Assembly (NCBI GenBank): GCA_903875135.1
Contig: CAIQUZ010000123.1
Coordinates: forward strand, 1 to 56,445
DNA: 56,445 bases
DNA from: an uncultured beta proteobacterium
Lineage (GTDB): Bacteria > Pseudomonadota > Gammaproteobacteria > Burkholderiales > Burkholderiaceae
Direction: 5' to 3'
Part shown: piece by piece, positions 26,835 through 36,004 of the stretch
Layout: every line of letters starts with the position of its first letter
Position numbering within the stretch: position 1 is the stretch's first letter
Position numbers and translations under genes: made by a program
Notes under the pieces: generated by a model
The model's database searches: none
What the model was told of the DNA's origin: nothing
Seen by the model: the letters and a program-made list of their open reading frames with translations, nothing else

Positions 26835-29800
26835 ATGAAATGGACTGATATTTTTATTCAAAGACCAGTCCTCTCGATTGTTGTGAGTTTATTGATTTTA
26901 CTGTTGGGATTAAAGGCTGTTGGCTCATTACCGGTTAGCCAATACCCAAAAACTGAAAATGCTATCGTCACGATTACAACAGCATATTACGGTGCAGATC
27001 CATCCACCGTTGCTGGCTTTATTACCCAGCCTTTAGAAGGGGCAATAGCTCAGGCTCAGGGCATCGATTACATGTCTTCAACGAGTGTCAGTGGTATATC
27101 GACCATCGTGGCCACACTACGTTTGAACTATAACGCCAATAGCGCACTTACTCAGATTAATACGCAGATTACTTCGGTGAAAAATCAATTACCGCCTCAA
27201 GCACAAGCATCTGTATTAACTGTCTCTGTTGGTCAGTCCACCGATGCGATGTATATGGGTTTTGTAAGTGATGTCTTACCCAATAATAGTATTACCGACT
27301 ATTTGTTACGCGTCGTAAAACCTAAATTAGACTCCGTTCAAGGCGTTCAAACCGCTGAGATTATCGGTGGACGAAAATTTGCATTAAGAGCTTGGTTAGA
27401 CCAAGACAAGATGGCGGGTCTTGGTATTGGTGCGAGTGATGTTTATAAAGCCTTGTCAGCGAATAACGTGTTATCAACCGTCGGATCAACGAAAGGCGAC
27501 ATGGTCAGTGTGGACTTGGTTGCGGGCACGGACTTACATACTTTAGATGAGTTTAAAAATCTCATTATTAAAAGTAACGGTTCAGACATTGTTCGTTTGG
27601 AACAAGTTGCCACGGTATCTTTGGGGTCAGAGGATTACACGACGAATGTAGCGTTTAGTGGTCAGCAATCCGTTTTTATTGGTATCAAGGTGGCTCCTGA
27701 GGCCAATCTTCTTGATGTTGCTAAAAGAGTCAGAGAGGCACTGCCTGATATTCAAAAACAACTCCCATCCGGACTAAAGGGAGATGTCGTTTATGACTCT
27801 ACGAAGTTTATTACTACTTCAATTGATGAAGTGGTTAAAACTTTATTAGAGGCATTGGTCATTGTTACCGTAGTGATCTTTTTATTCTTGGGTAGTTTTA
27901 GAGCTGTTGTGATTCCAATTATTGCGATGCCTTTATCCCTTATTGGCACCTTTTTTATGATGCAGGTTTTAGGATACTCCATCAATCTATTGACCTTACT
28001 GGCATTGGTACTAGCGATTGGTCTTGTTGTAGATGATGCCATTATTGTGGTTGAGAACGTCGATCGACATTTAAAAGAAGGTAAGACGCCAACGGAGGCT
28101 TCCCTCTTAGCCGCCCGAGAATTAGGTATGCCGATTTTGGCCATGACTGTAGTATTAATTGCGGTTTATATACCTATTGGTTTTCAGGGTGGTTTGACTG
28201 GCGCTCTTTTTACGGAATTTGCATTTACTTTAGCTGGGTCGGTTGCGGTTTCTGGAATTGTTGCGCTCACCTTATCGCCAATGATGTGTTCCAGGATTTT
28301 GAAACATGAACAAACGCCTGGTAAATTTTTACAAAAAATTGATGCTATTTTTGGCAAAGTAGAATCAGGTTATCAGCATACTTTGACTAGTGTGCTTTCC
28401 ACATGGCAAGTGATTATTGTTTTGGGTGTTCTTATTTTATGTAGTGTAGTTTATCTATTCTCAACATCCAAATCTGAACTAGCTCCCACCGAAGATCAAG
28501 GTATTGTGTTGATGCAAGCATCTGGACCACCTAATGCCACCGTCAATCAAATGCAGACTTATGCCGACCAAATTTACAAAATGTCGAGTGCCCAACCTGA
28601 GTACGAGCAAATTTTTCAGATCACCAGTCCAAGTAGTAGTTTTGGCGGCGTCATTTTGAAAGACTGGAGTTCACGTACAAAGAATGCAACGAAGTTTCAG
28701 CAAGATATGCAAAACCAGTGGAATACGATTGCCGGGGTCAGAGTAGCTGCTTTTCAATTTCCAGCATTACCTGGTGCCCAAGGATTGCCTGTACAAATTG
28801 TTATTAACACTACTGAATCCTATGAAAATCTCAATGAAGTTGCCCAAGTGGTACTAGATAAGGCACGCAAGAGTGGCATGTTCTTTTTTGTAGATAGCGA
28901 TTTAAAAATTGATAAGCCCCAGGACGTTCTTGTGATTGATCGTGATAAGGTGGCAGCGCTTGGCATGACGCAACAAGATGTGGCTAATGAACTTTCTTCT
29001 GCGATGGGTGGTGGGTATGTTAACTACTTTTCAGTAGCGGGTAGATCTTACCGCGTCATTCCTCAGGTATTGCAGGTCAATCGACTCAATTCAGACCAGA
29101 TCTTGAATCAAATGATTCGTACTCCAGCCGGCAATTTGATACAGGCTAGAAATTTAGCTCATATTGAACGGCGTGTCGTACCTGCATCGATTAATCATTT
29201 TCAGCAATTGAACTCTGCAACCATTTCTGGAGTGAAGACACCTTTTGTATCAGAAGCTGAGGTGATCAACTTTATTAATACTGCAGTAAAAGAAGCGGGT
29301 CCAGTCGGTTACTCTATTGATTATTCAGGGCCATCAAGACAGTTTGTCAAAGAATCCGGTGGCTTTGTAGGTACCATGATGTTCGCCATTATTATTATTT
29401 TCTTAATCTTGGCCGCACAATTTGAAAGCTTTAGAGACCCGATTGTGATTTTAGTTTCTGTCCCAATGGCAATTTTTGGAGCACTCATCTTTATTAATCT
29501 TGGGTTAACGAGTATTAATGTGTATACACAGGTTGGTATTGTTACCCTCATGGGATTAATTAGTAAGCATGGTATTTTGATGGTTGAGTTCGCCAATCAT
29601 TTACAAGAGCAAGGCAAATCGAAGCTGGAGGCCATTATTGCAGCGAGTGCCACTCGACTCAGACCGATTTTAATGACGACAGCCGCAATGGTTTTTGGTG
29701 TGGTTCCACTGGTTATCGCTTCTGGAGCTGGAGCAGCTGGGCGCAGTTCTATGGGTATAGTCATCTTTACTGGACTATCGATCGGAACTATCTTCACACT

Positions 29801-29873
29801 ATTTGTTGTTCCGGCTATGTATTACTTTATTGCTGCGGACCATCACCTTCAAGAACCTGCTACTGCTCATTGA
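26835..29873 (+). CDS. RND efflux transporter, HAE1 type (AcrB/MexF/MdtB-like)
   Basis: A 1012-residue inner membrane proton-driven pump with two repeats of helices and large periplasmic loops. It opens MKWTDIFIQRPVLSIVVSL, a typical HAE1 start. The proton-relay aspartates are Asp400-Asp401 in GLVVDDAIIVVENVDR, and the partner lysine is in LMGLISKHGILMVEF. It is slightly shorter than AcrB (about 1050). AAGAGG precedes the ATG. Drug, dye or aromatic-acid export is plausible; no local regulator shows its inducer. Confidence 0.93.
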   Translation: MKWTDIFIQRPVLSIVVSLLILLLGLKAVGSLPVSQYPKTENAIVTITTAYYGADPSTVAGFITQPLEGAIAQAQGIDYMSSTSVSGISTIVATLRLNYNANSALTQINTQITSVKNQLPPQAQASVLTVSVGQSTDAMYMGFVSDVLPNNSITDYLLRVVKPKLDSVQGVQTAEIIGGRKFALRAWLDQDKMAGLGIGASDVYKALSANNVLSTVGSTKGDMVSVDLVAGTDLHTLDEFKNLIIKSNGSDIVRLEQVATVSLGSEDYTTNVAFSGQQSVFIGIKVAPEANLLDVAKRVREALPDIQKQLPSGLKGDVVYDSTKFITTSIDEVVKTLLEALVIVTVVIFLFLGSFRAVVIPIIAMPLSLIGTFFMMQVLGYSINLLTLLALVLAIGLVVDDAIIVVENVDRHLKEGKTPTEASLLAARELGMPILAMTVVLIAVYIPIGFQGGLTGALFTEFAFTLAGSVAVSGIVALTLSPMMCSRILKHEQTPGKFLQKIDAIFGKVESGYQHTLTSVLSTWQVIIVLGVLILCSVVYLFSTSKSELAPTEDQGIVLMQASGPPNATVNQMQTYADQIYKMSSAQPEYEQIFQITSPSSSFGGVILKDWSSRTKNATKFQQDMQNQWNTIAGVRVAAFQFPALPGAQGLPVQIVINTTESYENLNEVAQVVLDKARKSGMFFFVDSDLKIDKPQDVLVIDRDKVAALGMTQQDVANELSSAMGGGYVNYFSVAGRSYRVIPQVLQVNRLNSDQILNQMIRTPAGNLIQARNLAHIERRVVPASINHFQQLNSATISGVKTPFVSEAEVINFINTAVKEAGPVGYSIDYSGPSRQFVKESGGFVGTMMFAIIIIFLILAAQFESFRDPIVILVSVPMAIFGALIFINLGLTSINVYTQVGIVTLMGLISKHGILMVEFANHLQEQGKSKLEAIIAASATRLRPILMTTAAMVFGVVPLVIASGAGAAGRSSMGIVIFTGLSIGTIFTLFVVPAMYYFIAADHHLQEPATAH

Positions 29874-29904
29874 CCCTAAATGTCATCACAGGTTAGTTAA
29901 GGGG

Positions 29905-29920
29905 AGTGAGATAACTCACT
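29905..29920. promoter_or_regulatory. 6-bp perfect inverted repeat between pump and MFS genes
   Basis: AGTGAG-ATAA-CTCACT lies 31 bp after the RND pump stop and 17 bp before the MFS start codon. There is no T-tract, so it is a weak terminator candidate; an operator or leader hairpin for the MFS gene is as likely. Confidence 0.3.
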
Positions 29921-29937
29921 TCGCTTAAACTTCTTAT

Positions 29938-31176
29938 ATGGAAAATTCTAAAACCATCCAAAGAGACTTTACTGCGGTTCTTGCTTATCGGGTAGGAACC
30001 ACCTTGAGTTATCAGATGATGATGGTTGCTGTTGGGTGGCATTTATTTAATCTCACCAATGATGTTATTTCCCTAGGTCTATTAGGTCTTGCTGAATTAA
30101 TCCCTTATTTTTTCTGTTCATTATTTGCGGGCCATTTAGTTGACACGTATTCTCGAAGAGGGATTGCCACTATTGCATGCGTATTACATGTGCTGATGGG
30201 TATATTTTTGATGTATGTGGCTCAAGGCGTGTTGCAGCCTCCGGAGATGTTGATTTATTTTTCAGTAGCATTTTTGGGTATTGGTAGATCTTTATTACGA
30301 CCAGCTTATCAATCTATTTTTGGGCAAGTGATTCCCCGGTCTCTGACACCAAAGTATTCTGCGTATGCATCCTCAGCTTTTCAGGTCTGCGTTGTCTCTG
30401 GACCAGCTCTTGGAGGCCTTCTCATTGCAAGTCTTGGTCTACAGTGGACCTATCTGATATCTGGGTTATTAGCTTTAATTGGTCAATATGGTGTACTAAC
30501 AGTCCATTTAAAAAATCTTAAAAGGGATAAAAATACCGCCCGGTTTTGGGACAGCTTGATTGAGAGTATTCAATACGTTAAAAATCACCAACTTATTTTA
30601 TCTGCAATGACGATTGATATGCTTGCTGTTTTATTTGGCGGCGCGGTTTCGATGCTACCTGCGTTTGTAAAAGATATTTTGCATCAAGGTCCAGAGACCT
30701 TAGGGATCTTACGTGCAGCACCAGCCGTGGGGGCAATTATCACGGGTATTTACTTTGCTAGAAATCCTATTCTCAAAAATTCTGGGAAATATATTTTGAT
30801 CGGCGTGGCTGGCTTTGGTCTATCCATCATTGGATTTAGTTTCTCGCAAACGATTTGGTTAAGTTCTTTCTTTTTATTCTTAAGCGGTTGCTTTGACTCA
30901 CTCTCCGTCGTTGTTCGTGTTGCCATTTTCCAGTTGACATCCCCAGATCACATGCGTGGGAGAATCAGTTCGATTAATGGTATTTTTGTGGGGTCTTCTA
31001 ATGAGCTTGGGGCGTTGGAGTCTGGAGTAGCAGCAAGTCTCATGGGACTTGCTCCATCGATTGCCTTTGGAGGTTTTATCACCGTATTGGTGGCAATTGG
31101 TTTTTATCAATACGCACCGCGTCTGCGCAATTTACATGTTAAAGATTTAATCGAGGAACAGAAGAAAAATGACTGA
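29938..31176 (+). CDS. MFS transporter (EntS-like)
   Basis: A 412-residue membrane protein with 12 predicted helices. GHLVDTYSRRGIATIACVLH is the loop 2-3 signature, and HMRGRISSINGIFVGSSNELGA is typical of the EntS/MFS_3 branch. No C-terminal soluble domain is present. Its last eight bases overlap the start of the LigI-like gene, so it is translationally linked to the catabolic genes that follow rather than to the efflux pump. Uptake or efflux of their substrate is inferred. Confidence 0.85.
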   Translation: MENSKTIQRDFTAVLAYRVGTTLSYQMMMVAVGWHLFNLTNDVISLGLLGLAELIPYFFCSLFAGHLVDTYSRRGIATIACVLHVLMGIFLMYVAQGVLQPPEMLIYFSVAFLGIGRSLLRPAYQSIFGQVIPRSLTPKYSAYASSAFQVCVVSGPALGGLLIASLGLQWTYLISGLLALIGQYGVLTVHLKNLKRDKNTARFWDSLIESIQYVKNHQLILSAMTIDMLAVLFGGAVSMLPAFVKDILHQGPETLGILRAAPAVGAIITGIYFARNPILKNSGKYILIGVAGFGLSIIGFSFSQTIWLSSFFLFLSGCFDSLSVVVRVAIFQLTSPDHMRGRISSINGIFVGSSNELGALESGVAASLMGLAPSIAFGGFITVLVAIGFYQYAPRLRNLHVKDLIEEQKKND

Positions 31177-32032
31177 CTGTATACAAACTTATGAAACCAA
31201 TCCACAAAAACCAAAGTTAACTTTACCCCCTCTTTCTTGTGATGCGCATTGTCATATATTTGGGCCGGCGGAGCGCTTTCCTTATGTTCCACATCGTAAC
31301 TTTACTCCCGTGGATGCTCCTAAAGAGACCTTATTTGCTCTACATGAACTGTTAGGGATTCAGCGCTGCGTGATTGTTCAAACGGCATTACATGGTTTTG
31401 ATAATGCTGTAGTAGTTGATGCGATGCAGGCAAGGCCAGGAACTTATTTAGGCGTTGCTTTAAGTTCGGCAAAGGTCGAAACGACCACCCTAAAAGCCAT
31501 GTATTCGCAAGGTTTTAGGGGAATACGGTTTAATTTTATGGCGCATTTAAAAAATAGCGACAGTATGGAAGATATTTTAGAGTTAACCAAACGTTTAGTC
31601 GAACTCAACATGCATTTACAGGTTCACTTTAGTAGCGATTTGATCCATGATTTAGCGCCGCTTCTCAAAAAATCCGCCGCACCAGTGATGATTGATCATA
31701 TTGGGAGAGTAGATGCCAGCTTAGGCGAAAATCATCAAGACTTTCAGGCCTTATTACATCTGATGGATGATCCTAAAATGCACATGAAAGTAAGTGGGGT
31801 TGATCGAATTGTTAAAGGTGTACCCTATACTCAAGGCATTCATTTGGCCAAGATCATGGTCGACCGGTTTACTGATCAATGCGTTTGGGGGACAGATTGG
31901 CCCCATCCTAATCATCACCATATTCCACAGGATGGAACCTTGGTTGATATCATAAGCCAGATTACGGATACTCCAGAGAAGTTGATGCATATAATGGTAA
32001 AAAATCCAGAACGTTTTTATGGATTTAAATAA
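31169..32032 (+). CDS. LigI-like amidohydrolase (2-pyrone-4,6-dicarboxylate hydrolase family)
   Basis: A 287-residue amidohydrolase closely resembling LigI, which opens 2-pyrone-4,6-dicarboxylate to 4-oxalomesaconate in lignin-aromatic catabolism. Matching features are DAHCHIFGPAERFPYVP (His27, His29), GFRGIRFNF, VMIDHIGR and WGTDWPHPN with Asp243, whose LigI counterpart is the key acid. LigI needs no metal. The sequence fits a lactone or cyclic-ester hydrolase; the exact substrate could be another carboxylated lactone. It is followed 28 bp later by a dehydrogenase. Confidence 0.85.
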   Translation: MTDCIQTYETNPQKPKLTLPPLSCDAHCHIFGPAERFPYVPHRNFTPVDAPKETLFALHELLGIQRCVIVQTALHGFDNAVVVDAMQARPGTYLGVALSSAKVETTTLKAMYSQGFRGIRFNFMAHLKNSDSMEDILELTKRLVELNMHLQVHFSSDLIHDLAPLLKKSAAPVMIDHIGRVDASLGENHQDFQALLHLMDDPKMHMKVSGVDRIVKGVPYTQGIHLAKIMVDRFTDQCVWGTDWPHPNHHHIPQDGTLVDIISQITDTPEKLMHIMVKNPERFYGFK

Positions 32033-32060
32033 TTACTCAAGATAAGAGACGCGACTCAAT

Positions 32061-32861
32061 ATGACTGCTCGATTAAAAGGTAAGGTCGCCTTAATTACAG
32101 GTGCAGGATCTGTTGGCCCGGGTTGGGGTAATGGTCGGGCGATGACGATTCGTTTTGCTCAAGAAGGTGCACAAGTCTTTGCTACCGATATCGATGAGAC
32201 CAGGTTGGATGAGACGCTGTCTTATGCCGGGGATGAAAAAGCCAATATTCAAAAAGGGTTTGTGGACGTCATGCAATCCTCTTCGATTGAGAAGATGGTT
32301 CAAGAGTGTCTGCAGCGTTTTGGCCGAATTGATATTTTAGTCAACAACGTTGGAGGCTCTGCTAAAGGTGGGCCTGTGGAGATGACGGAAGAGGTTTGGG
32401 ATACTCAGGTCGACTATAACTTAAAGAGCGTTTTTTTAACGTGTAAATATGTATTGCCTGGAATGATTCAGCAAGGATCTGGCGCTATTATTAATATGGC
32501 TTCAACTTCGGGCATGCGCTGGACAGGGTCTGCCCAAATCGCTTACGCTGCAACAAAGGCTGGAATTATTCAGTTCTCGAAAGTATTGGCAGTCCAATAT
32601 GCTAAACAGAATATTCGGGTGAACACGATTGTTCCAGGACAGTTGCACACGCCGATGGTCGAGACACGTCTAGCAAAGCAACGCACTGGGGGAGATATCG
32701 CCACCATATTGGAGCAACGTCAAGCGCGTATTCCATTACCATTTATGGGTGACGGGATGGATACTGCGAATGCTGCTGTTTTTTTAGCCTCTGAAGAAGC
32801 GCGCTTTATAACAGGTACCGAAATTGTGATTGATGGTGGAATGTCTGCCAAGTGTGATTAA
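32061..32861 (+). CDS. short-chain dehydrogenase/reductase
   Basis: A 266-residue SDR oxidoreductase. The nucleotide-binding segment TGAGSVGPGWGNGRA is the variant with an extra Pro-Gly-Trp-Gly turn seen in one SDR subgroup. NNVGGSAKG, the catalytic Ser in NMASTSGMRW and Tyr162/Lys166 in YAATK are intact. The likely reaction is oxidation or reduction of an alcohol/ketone intermediate with NAD(P). It lies between the LigI-like hydrolase and a TctC receptor in one run of closely spaced genes. Confidence 0.9.
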   Translation: MTARLKGKVALITGAGSVGPGWGNGRAMTIRFAQEGAQVFATDIDETRLDETLSYAGDEKANIQKGFVDVMQSSSIEKMVQECLQRFGRIDILVNNVGGSAKGGPVEMTEEVWDTQVDYNLKSVFLTCKYVLPGMIQQGSGAIINMASTSGMRWTGSAQIAYAATKAGIIQFSKVLAVQYAKQNIRVNTIVPGQLHTPMVETRLAKQRTGGDIATILEQRQARIPLPFMGDGMDTANAAVFLASEEARFITGTEIVIDGGMSAKCD

Positions 32862-32874
32862 CCGAGAGAAAGAT

Positions 32875-33837
32875 ATGAGCCAAAGAAAATATATGAGTCG
32901 ATTCGTCGTTATTGGGTTAAGTCTTTTGTGGATGACGATTGCACAGGCGCAAAACAATGTCGTCAAGATGTTAGTTGCTTTCCCTCCGGGAGGCCCAGTT
33001 GATTTTGTGGCAAGGACGATTGCTGAGCCTTTAAGTAAAGAGCTGAATATCCAAATTTTGATTGAAAATAAACCTGGTGGTAATGGTGCCATTGCCGCTG
33101 AATATATGATTAATGCCCCAGCTGATGGCAAAGTACTTTGGTTCACTAGTGCTGGTGCGGTTGCCATTAATCCTGGGTTGTATGAGAAATTACCATACAA
33201 CTCATTAAAAGATTTTGCCCCAGTATCTTTAGTGGTTAATAACGTTGAAGTTTTAGTTGTCAATCCATCAAGTTCTGCCAATAATGGCGCAGAGTTTGTT
33301 GCCTTATCGAAACAAAAAGAGCTCACCATGGCATCTTCAGGAACAGGAAGCGTACCGCATTTAGCGATGGAGCAACTTGCTGACTCCACGAAAGGAAAAT
33401 TACTCCATGTACCTTATAAAGGAGCGGCTCCTGCTATTACTGATGTGCTTGGTGGGCACGTTGATGGATTTTTTGGAGATATTCCAGGCCTCATTAGCTA
33501 TATTAAATCGGGCAAATTAAAAGCCATTGGCATCGCCTCGAACAAAAGAAGTCCTGCGCTACCCGAGGTAAAAACGTTTGCAGAGATGGGCGTGCCTGGA
33601 GTTGATTCAAATAATTGGTATGCGATGTTTGCAAAAGCGGGAACTTCGAAGTCTGAAATTGACCGCATTAATGCAGCCATTAAAAAAGTTTTGTCTCAAG
33701 ATGATATTAAAAATCGATTGATTCAGTCTGGCGCTGACCCAGTAGGATCATCTGCAGAAGAGCTTGGCACCATTTTGAAGAGCGATATTAATAAGTGGAC
33801 AAAATTAATTAAAGATAAAAACATTAAACCCGAGTAA
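32875..33837 (+). CDS. TctC/Bug periplasmic carboxylate receptor 3
   Basis: A 320-residue Bug receptor from the ATG at 32875, preceded by GAGAA and followed by a signal peptide ending TIAQAQ. An upstream in-frame ATG at 32830 lies inside the SDR gene and is rejected. The first ligand loop is AFPPGGPVDFVAR. The second loop reads ADGKVLWFT instead of the usual DGYTL, so the ligand contact made by the Tyr is changed. It is 13 bp after the SDR stop and 2 bp before a CMD-family gene. Confidence 0.9.
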   Translation: MSQRKYMSRFVVIGLSLLWMTIAQAQNNVVKMLVAFPPGGPVDFVARTIAEPLSKELNIQILIENKPGGNGAIAAEYMINAPADGKVLWFTSAGAVAINPGLYEKLPYNSLKDFAPVSLVVNNVEVLVVNPSSSANNGAEFVALSKQKELTMASSGTGSVPHLAMEQLADSTKGKLLHVPYKGAAPAITDVLGGHVDGFFGDIPGLISYIKSGKLKAIGIASNKRSPALPEVKTFAEMGVPGVDSNNWYAMFAKAGTSKSEIDRINAAIKKVLSQDDIKNRLIQSGADPVGSSAEELGTILKSDINKWTKLIKDKNIKPE

Positions 33838-33839
33838 AT

Positions 33840-34358
33840 ATGAATCAACGTATACAAAAAATTGTCCCAGGCTCAACACCTGAATTAGCAGAAATTGAGG
33901 CTAGGATTTTAAAAGAGCGTGGGCGAATATCTCCGCTGTATCAGGTATTACTAAATAGTCCTGAGATTGCAAAGGGTTGGGAAGCACTCTTGACGGCGGT
34001 TCGAAATAAAAGCTCATTACCGGCACGTCTTCGAGAACTAATGATTCTGCGGGTTGCGGTGTTGAATCGTGCTCAGTTTGAGTTTGACGCACATGCGCCC
34101 ATTGCCATCAAAGAGGGCGTTAGTCAGGCTCAGCTTGAAGAGCTGCAAAAAGATAAAGTCAGTAGCGGATTTTCTGAACTTGAAGTTCTGGTGTTAGAGT
34201 TCACCGATGTGATGACTAAAGAGGTGCAGGTACCTGACGCGCTTTATGATCTTGTGAAGTCATATTTTAATGACCAGGAAATTTTAGAGGTGGTCACGAC
34301 AATTTCAGCGTACAACATGGTTTCACGATTGTTAAATGCTTTACATGTGGGACATTAA
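33840..34358 (+). CDS. carboxymuconolactone decarboxylase family protein, copy 2
   Basis: A 172-residue CMD-superfamily protein. The core is LPARLRELMILRVAVLNRAQ, then FEFDAHAPIAIKEGVSQ, again with no Cys-x-x-Cys. It begins two bases after the TctC stop, so translation is likely coupled. In the LigI-like/SDR context a decarboxylase or hydrolase step on a lactone is reasonable. It differs from the copy at 16721 in having DAHAP where that one has HAHGK. Confidence 0.83.
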   Translation: MNQRIQKIVPGSTPELAEIEARILKERGRISPLYQVLLNSPEIAKGWEALLTAVRNKSSLPARLRELMILRVAVLNRAQFEFDAHAPIAIKEGVSQAQLEELQKDKVSSGFSELEVLVLEFTDVMTKEVQVPDALYDLVKSYFNDQEILEVVTTISAYNMVSRLLNALHVGH

Positions 34359-34392
34359 TTCAATATAAAAAGAATGAACAAGGGAGATCAAC

Positions 34393-35142
34393 ATGAAAAA
34401 AATAATCAACAGCATCATTTGGATACTAGGGATGACAATAGGAGCGCAAGCCATGGCTTCTGAGATTAAGGTCATCGCTTCTGTAGCATTTAAGGAAGCC
34501 TACTTAGCGATGATTCCTGCGTTTGAAAAATCAACGGGTCATCATGTCACGACATTTTGGTTACCGACTGTGGAAGTGATGAGCCGGATGAAGGGTGGGG
34601 AGGCGGCAGACCTGGTCATTATTGCTGGCAATGGCATCGATGAGTTGACAAAGCTTGGCAAAATACAAGAGGGTTCAAGGCAAGATTACGTCAAATCAGG
34701 GATTGGTATTGGTATGCGAAAAGGTTCCGTTAAACCAGATATTAGTTCGGCTGAAGCGGTGAAGACGGCATTGCTGAACGCAAAATCTGTTGCATATTCG
34801 ACAGGTCCAAGCGGTGTTTATTTAGTATCTTTGTTTCAGAAGATGGGAGTCACTGAGGCAATCGCCCCCAAATTAAAAGTGATTCAAGGAGAACCTGTCG
34901 GGGCTGTCGTAGAGCGCGGGGAGGCGGAGATTGGCTTTCAACAAGTACCTGAGATACTTTCGGTTCCTGGCATTGATTTAGTGGGGCCATTACCACCCGC
35001 GATTCAGTTTGTGACCATTTTTTCTTTTGGGATTCATGAGCAAGTAAGGGATGTCGCTGCTACAAAAGCGTTGATGCAGATCTTAAAATCTGAGCCAGCG
35101 GTTCCGTTCATTAAAAAATATGGTTTAGAAACTGCTTGGTAA
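34393..35142 (+). CDS. ModA-like extracellular substrate-binding protein
   Basis: A 249-residue periplasmic binding protein with a signal peptide ending AQAMAS before EIKVIASVAFKEAYLAMI. GGEAADLVIIAGNGIDEL, YSTGPSGVYL and IGFQQVPEIL fit the ModA/sulfate type-2 binding fold. No ModB/ModC genes are adjacent. Such orphans occur in Burkholderiales catabolic clusters, so binding of an organic ligand is possible as well as an oxyanion. AGGGAGAT is a strong ribosome site. It ends the run that began at 29938. Confidence 0.8.
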   Translation: MKKIINSIIWILGMTIGAQAMASEIKVIASVAFKEAYLAMIPAFEKSTGHHVTTFWLPTVEVMSRMKGGEAADLVIIAGNGIDELTKLGKIQEGSRQDYVKSGIGIGMRKGSVKPDISSAEAVKTALLNAKSVAYSTGPSGVYLVSLFQKMGVTEAIAPKLKVIQGEPVGAVVERGEAEIGFQQVPEILSVPGIDLVGPLPPAIQFVTIFSFGIHEQVRDVAATKALMQILKSEPAVPFIKKYGLETAW

Positions 35143-35155
35143 TTAGATCGATGAT

Positions 35156-35992
35156 TTAAGGATGATCCTGCATAAATTTGACGAAACGTTTTGTGAGAAG
35201 TGGGTAAAACTCTTTCCACAAAGGGAACGCAATTAAATCTACATCTTGGTCAGTTGTGGGTAGCAAAAACAGTTCGCTGTTGGGTATTAGTTGATGCGCG
35301 GTAATACCATTTGCACTGGCATGGGTTTTATCATTTCCAGGAACGACGAGTACTGGTAAATTAAATTGTTGCAATTCAGTATTTTCCATCCCCATCACTG
35401 GCGTACGTGGACCTTGCAAAAACTTTTCTAGCCAATGCTCTTGTTGACGTATATATTCTTTGGGGTCTAGTGACATCAGATAAGATCGGTTATCAGGGTT
35501 GAGGGCAAGCCGGTCGATATAGGGCTGCGTATTACTGACACCTGCCATGCCATTTTCTTTAGCCGCTTGAATGAACTGTAGGTAATACATATTCGGTAGT
35601 CTGCCGGCCGCAAAAGTACCACCAGTGATGCGCATGAGTAACAGTCCTTTAACGGCTTCAGGATGTCGGCGACGGACCATCATAGATAGTCGCGCCCCTG
35701 CCGATGAGCCACCAAAATAAGCAGGCAGTGCGTTCAGTGATTGCATTAGTGTATAAAGATCATCTGCCCAAATTTCCTCCTCGCCGTCGGTGCCCTCAAA
35801 TAACATTTGTGAGGCACCCGTATTGCGACGATCGTGTACGAGAACCCGAAACCCTTGCTCAGCAATCTGTTGTGCAAAAGGCGCCATTTCTGCATAGCTA
35901 TTACGTCCTCCTGAGTTCAGTGCCAGCCAAGGACCATCGGTACCAAAGGTTTCATAAAAAATATTGACAGAGCGAATTTTTGCGTAGGGCAT
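35156..35992 (-). CDS. alpha/beta hydrolase
   Basis: A 278-residue alpha/beta-fold hydrolase. HDRRNTGASQ is the strand-4 region, the nucleophile elbow is GGSSAGARL (Ser97), and LPVLVVPGNDKTH supplies the acid region. The catalytic His is not obvious; a candidate lies around LPTTDQDVDLI, which lacks one, so the usual DHF/GH motif may be altered. It is the last gene of the minus-strand operon starting at 41476, 12 bp after a TctC gene. Ester or lactone hydrolysis is likely. Confidence 0.82.
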   Translation of the reverse strand: MPYAKIRSVNIFYETFGTDGPWLALNSGGRNSYAEMAPFAQQIAEQGFRVLVHDRRNTGASQMLFEGTDGEEEIWADDLYTLMQSLNALPAYFGGSSAGARLSMMVRRRHPEAVKGLLLMRITGGTFAAGRLPNMYYLQFIQAAKENGMAGVSNTQPYIDRLALNPDNRSYLMSLDPKEYIRQQEHWLEKFLQGPRTPVMGMENTELQQFNLPVLVVPGNDKTHASANGITAHQLIPNSELFLLPTTDQDVDLIAFPLWKEFYPLLTKRFVKFMQDHP

Positions 35993-36004
35993 CAGGAGTT
36001 CTTT

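Noticed and set aside
32784..33389. 201-codon minus-strand frame
   Set aside because: It lies opposite the SDR end and a Bug receptor whose signal peptide and ligand loops are clear. The translation resembles no known protein and has no ribosome site.
34393..35142. Assignment as molybdate-binding ModA
   Set aside because: No modB, modC or molybdenum-related gene is nearby, and the gene ends a carbon-catabolic run. Only the ModA-like fold is claimed.
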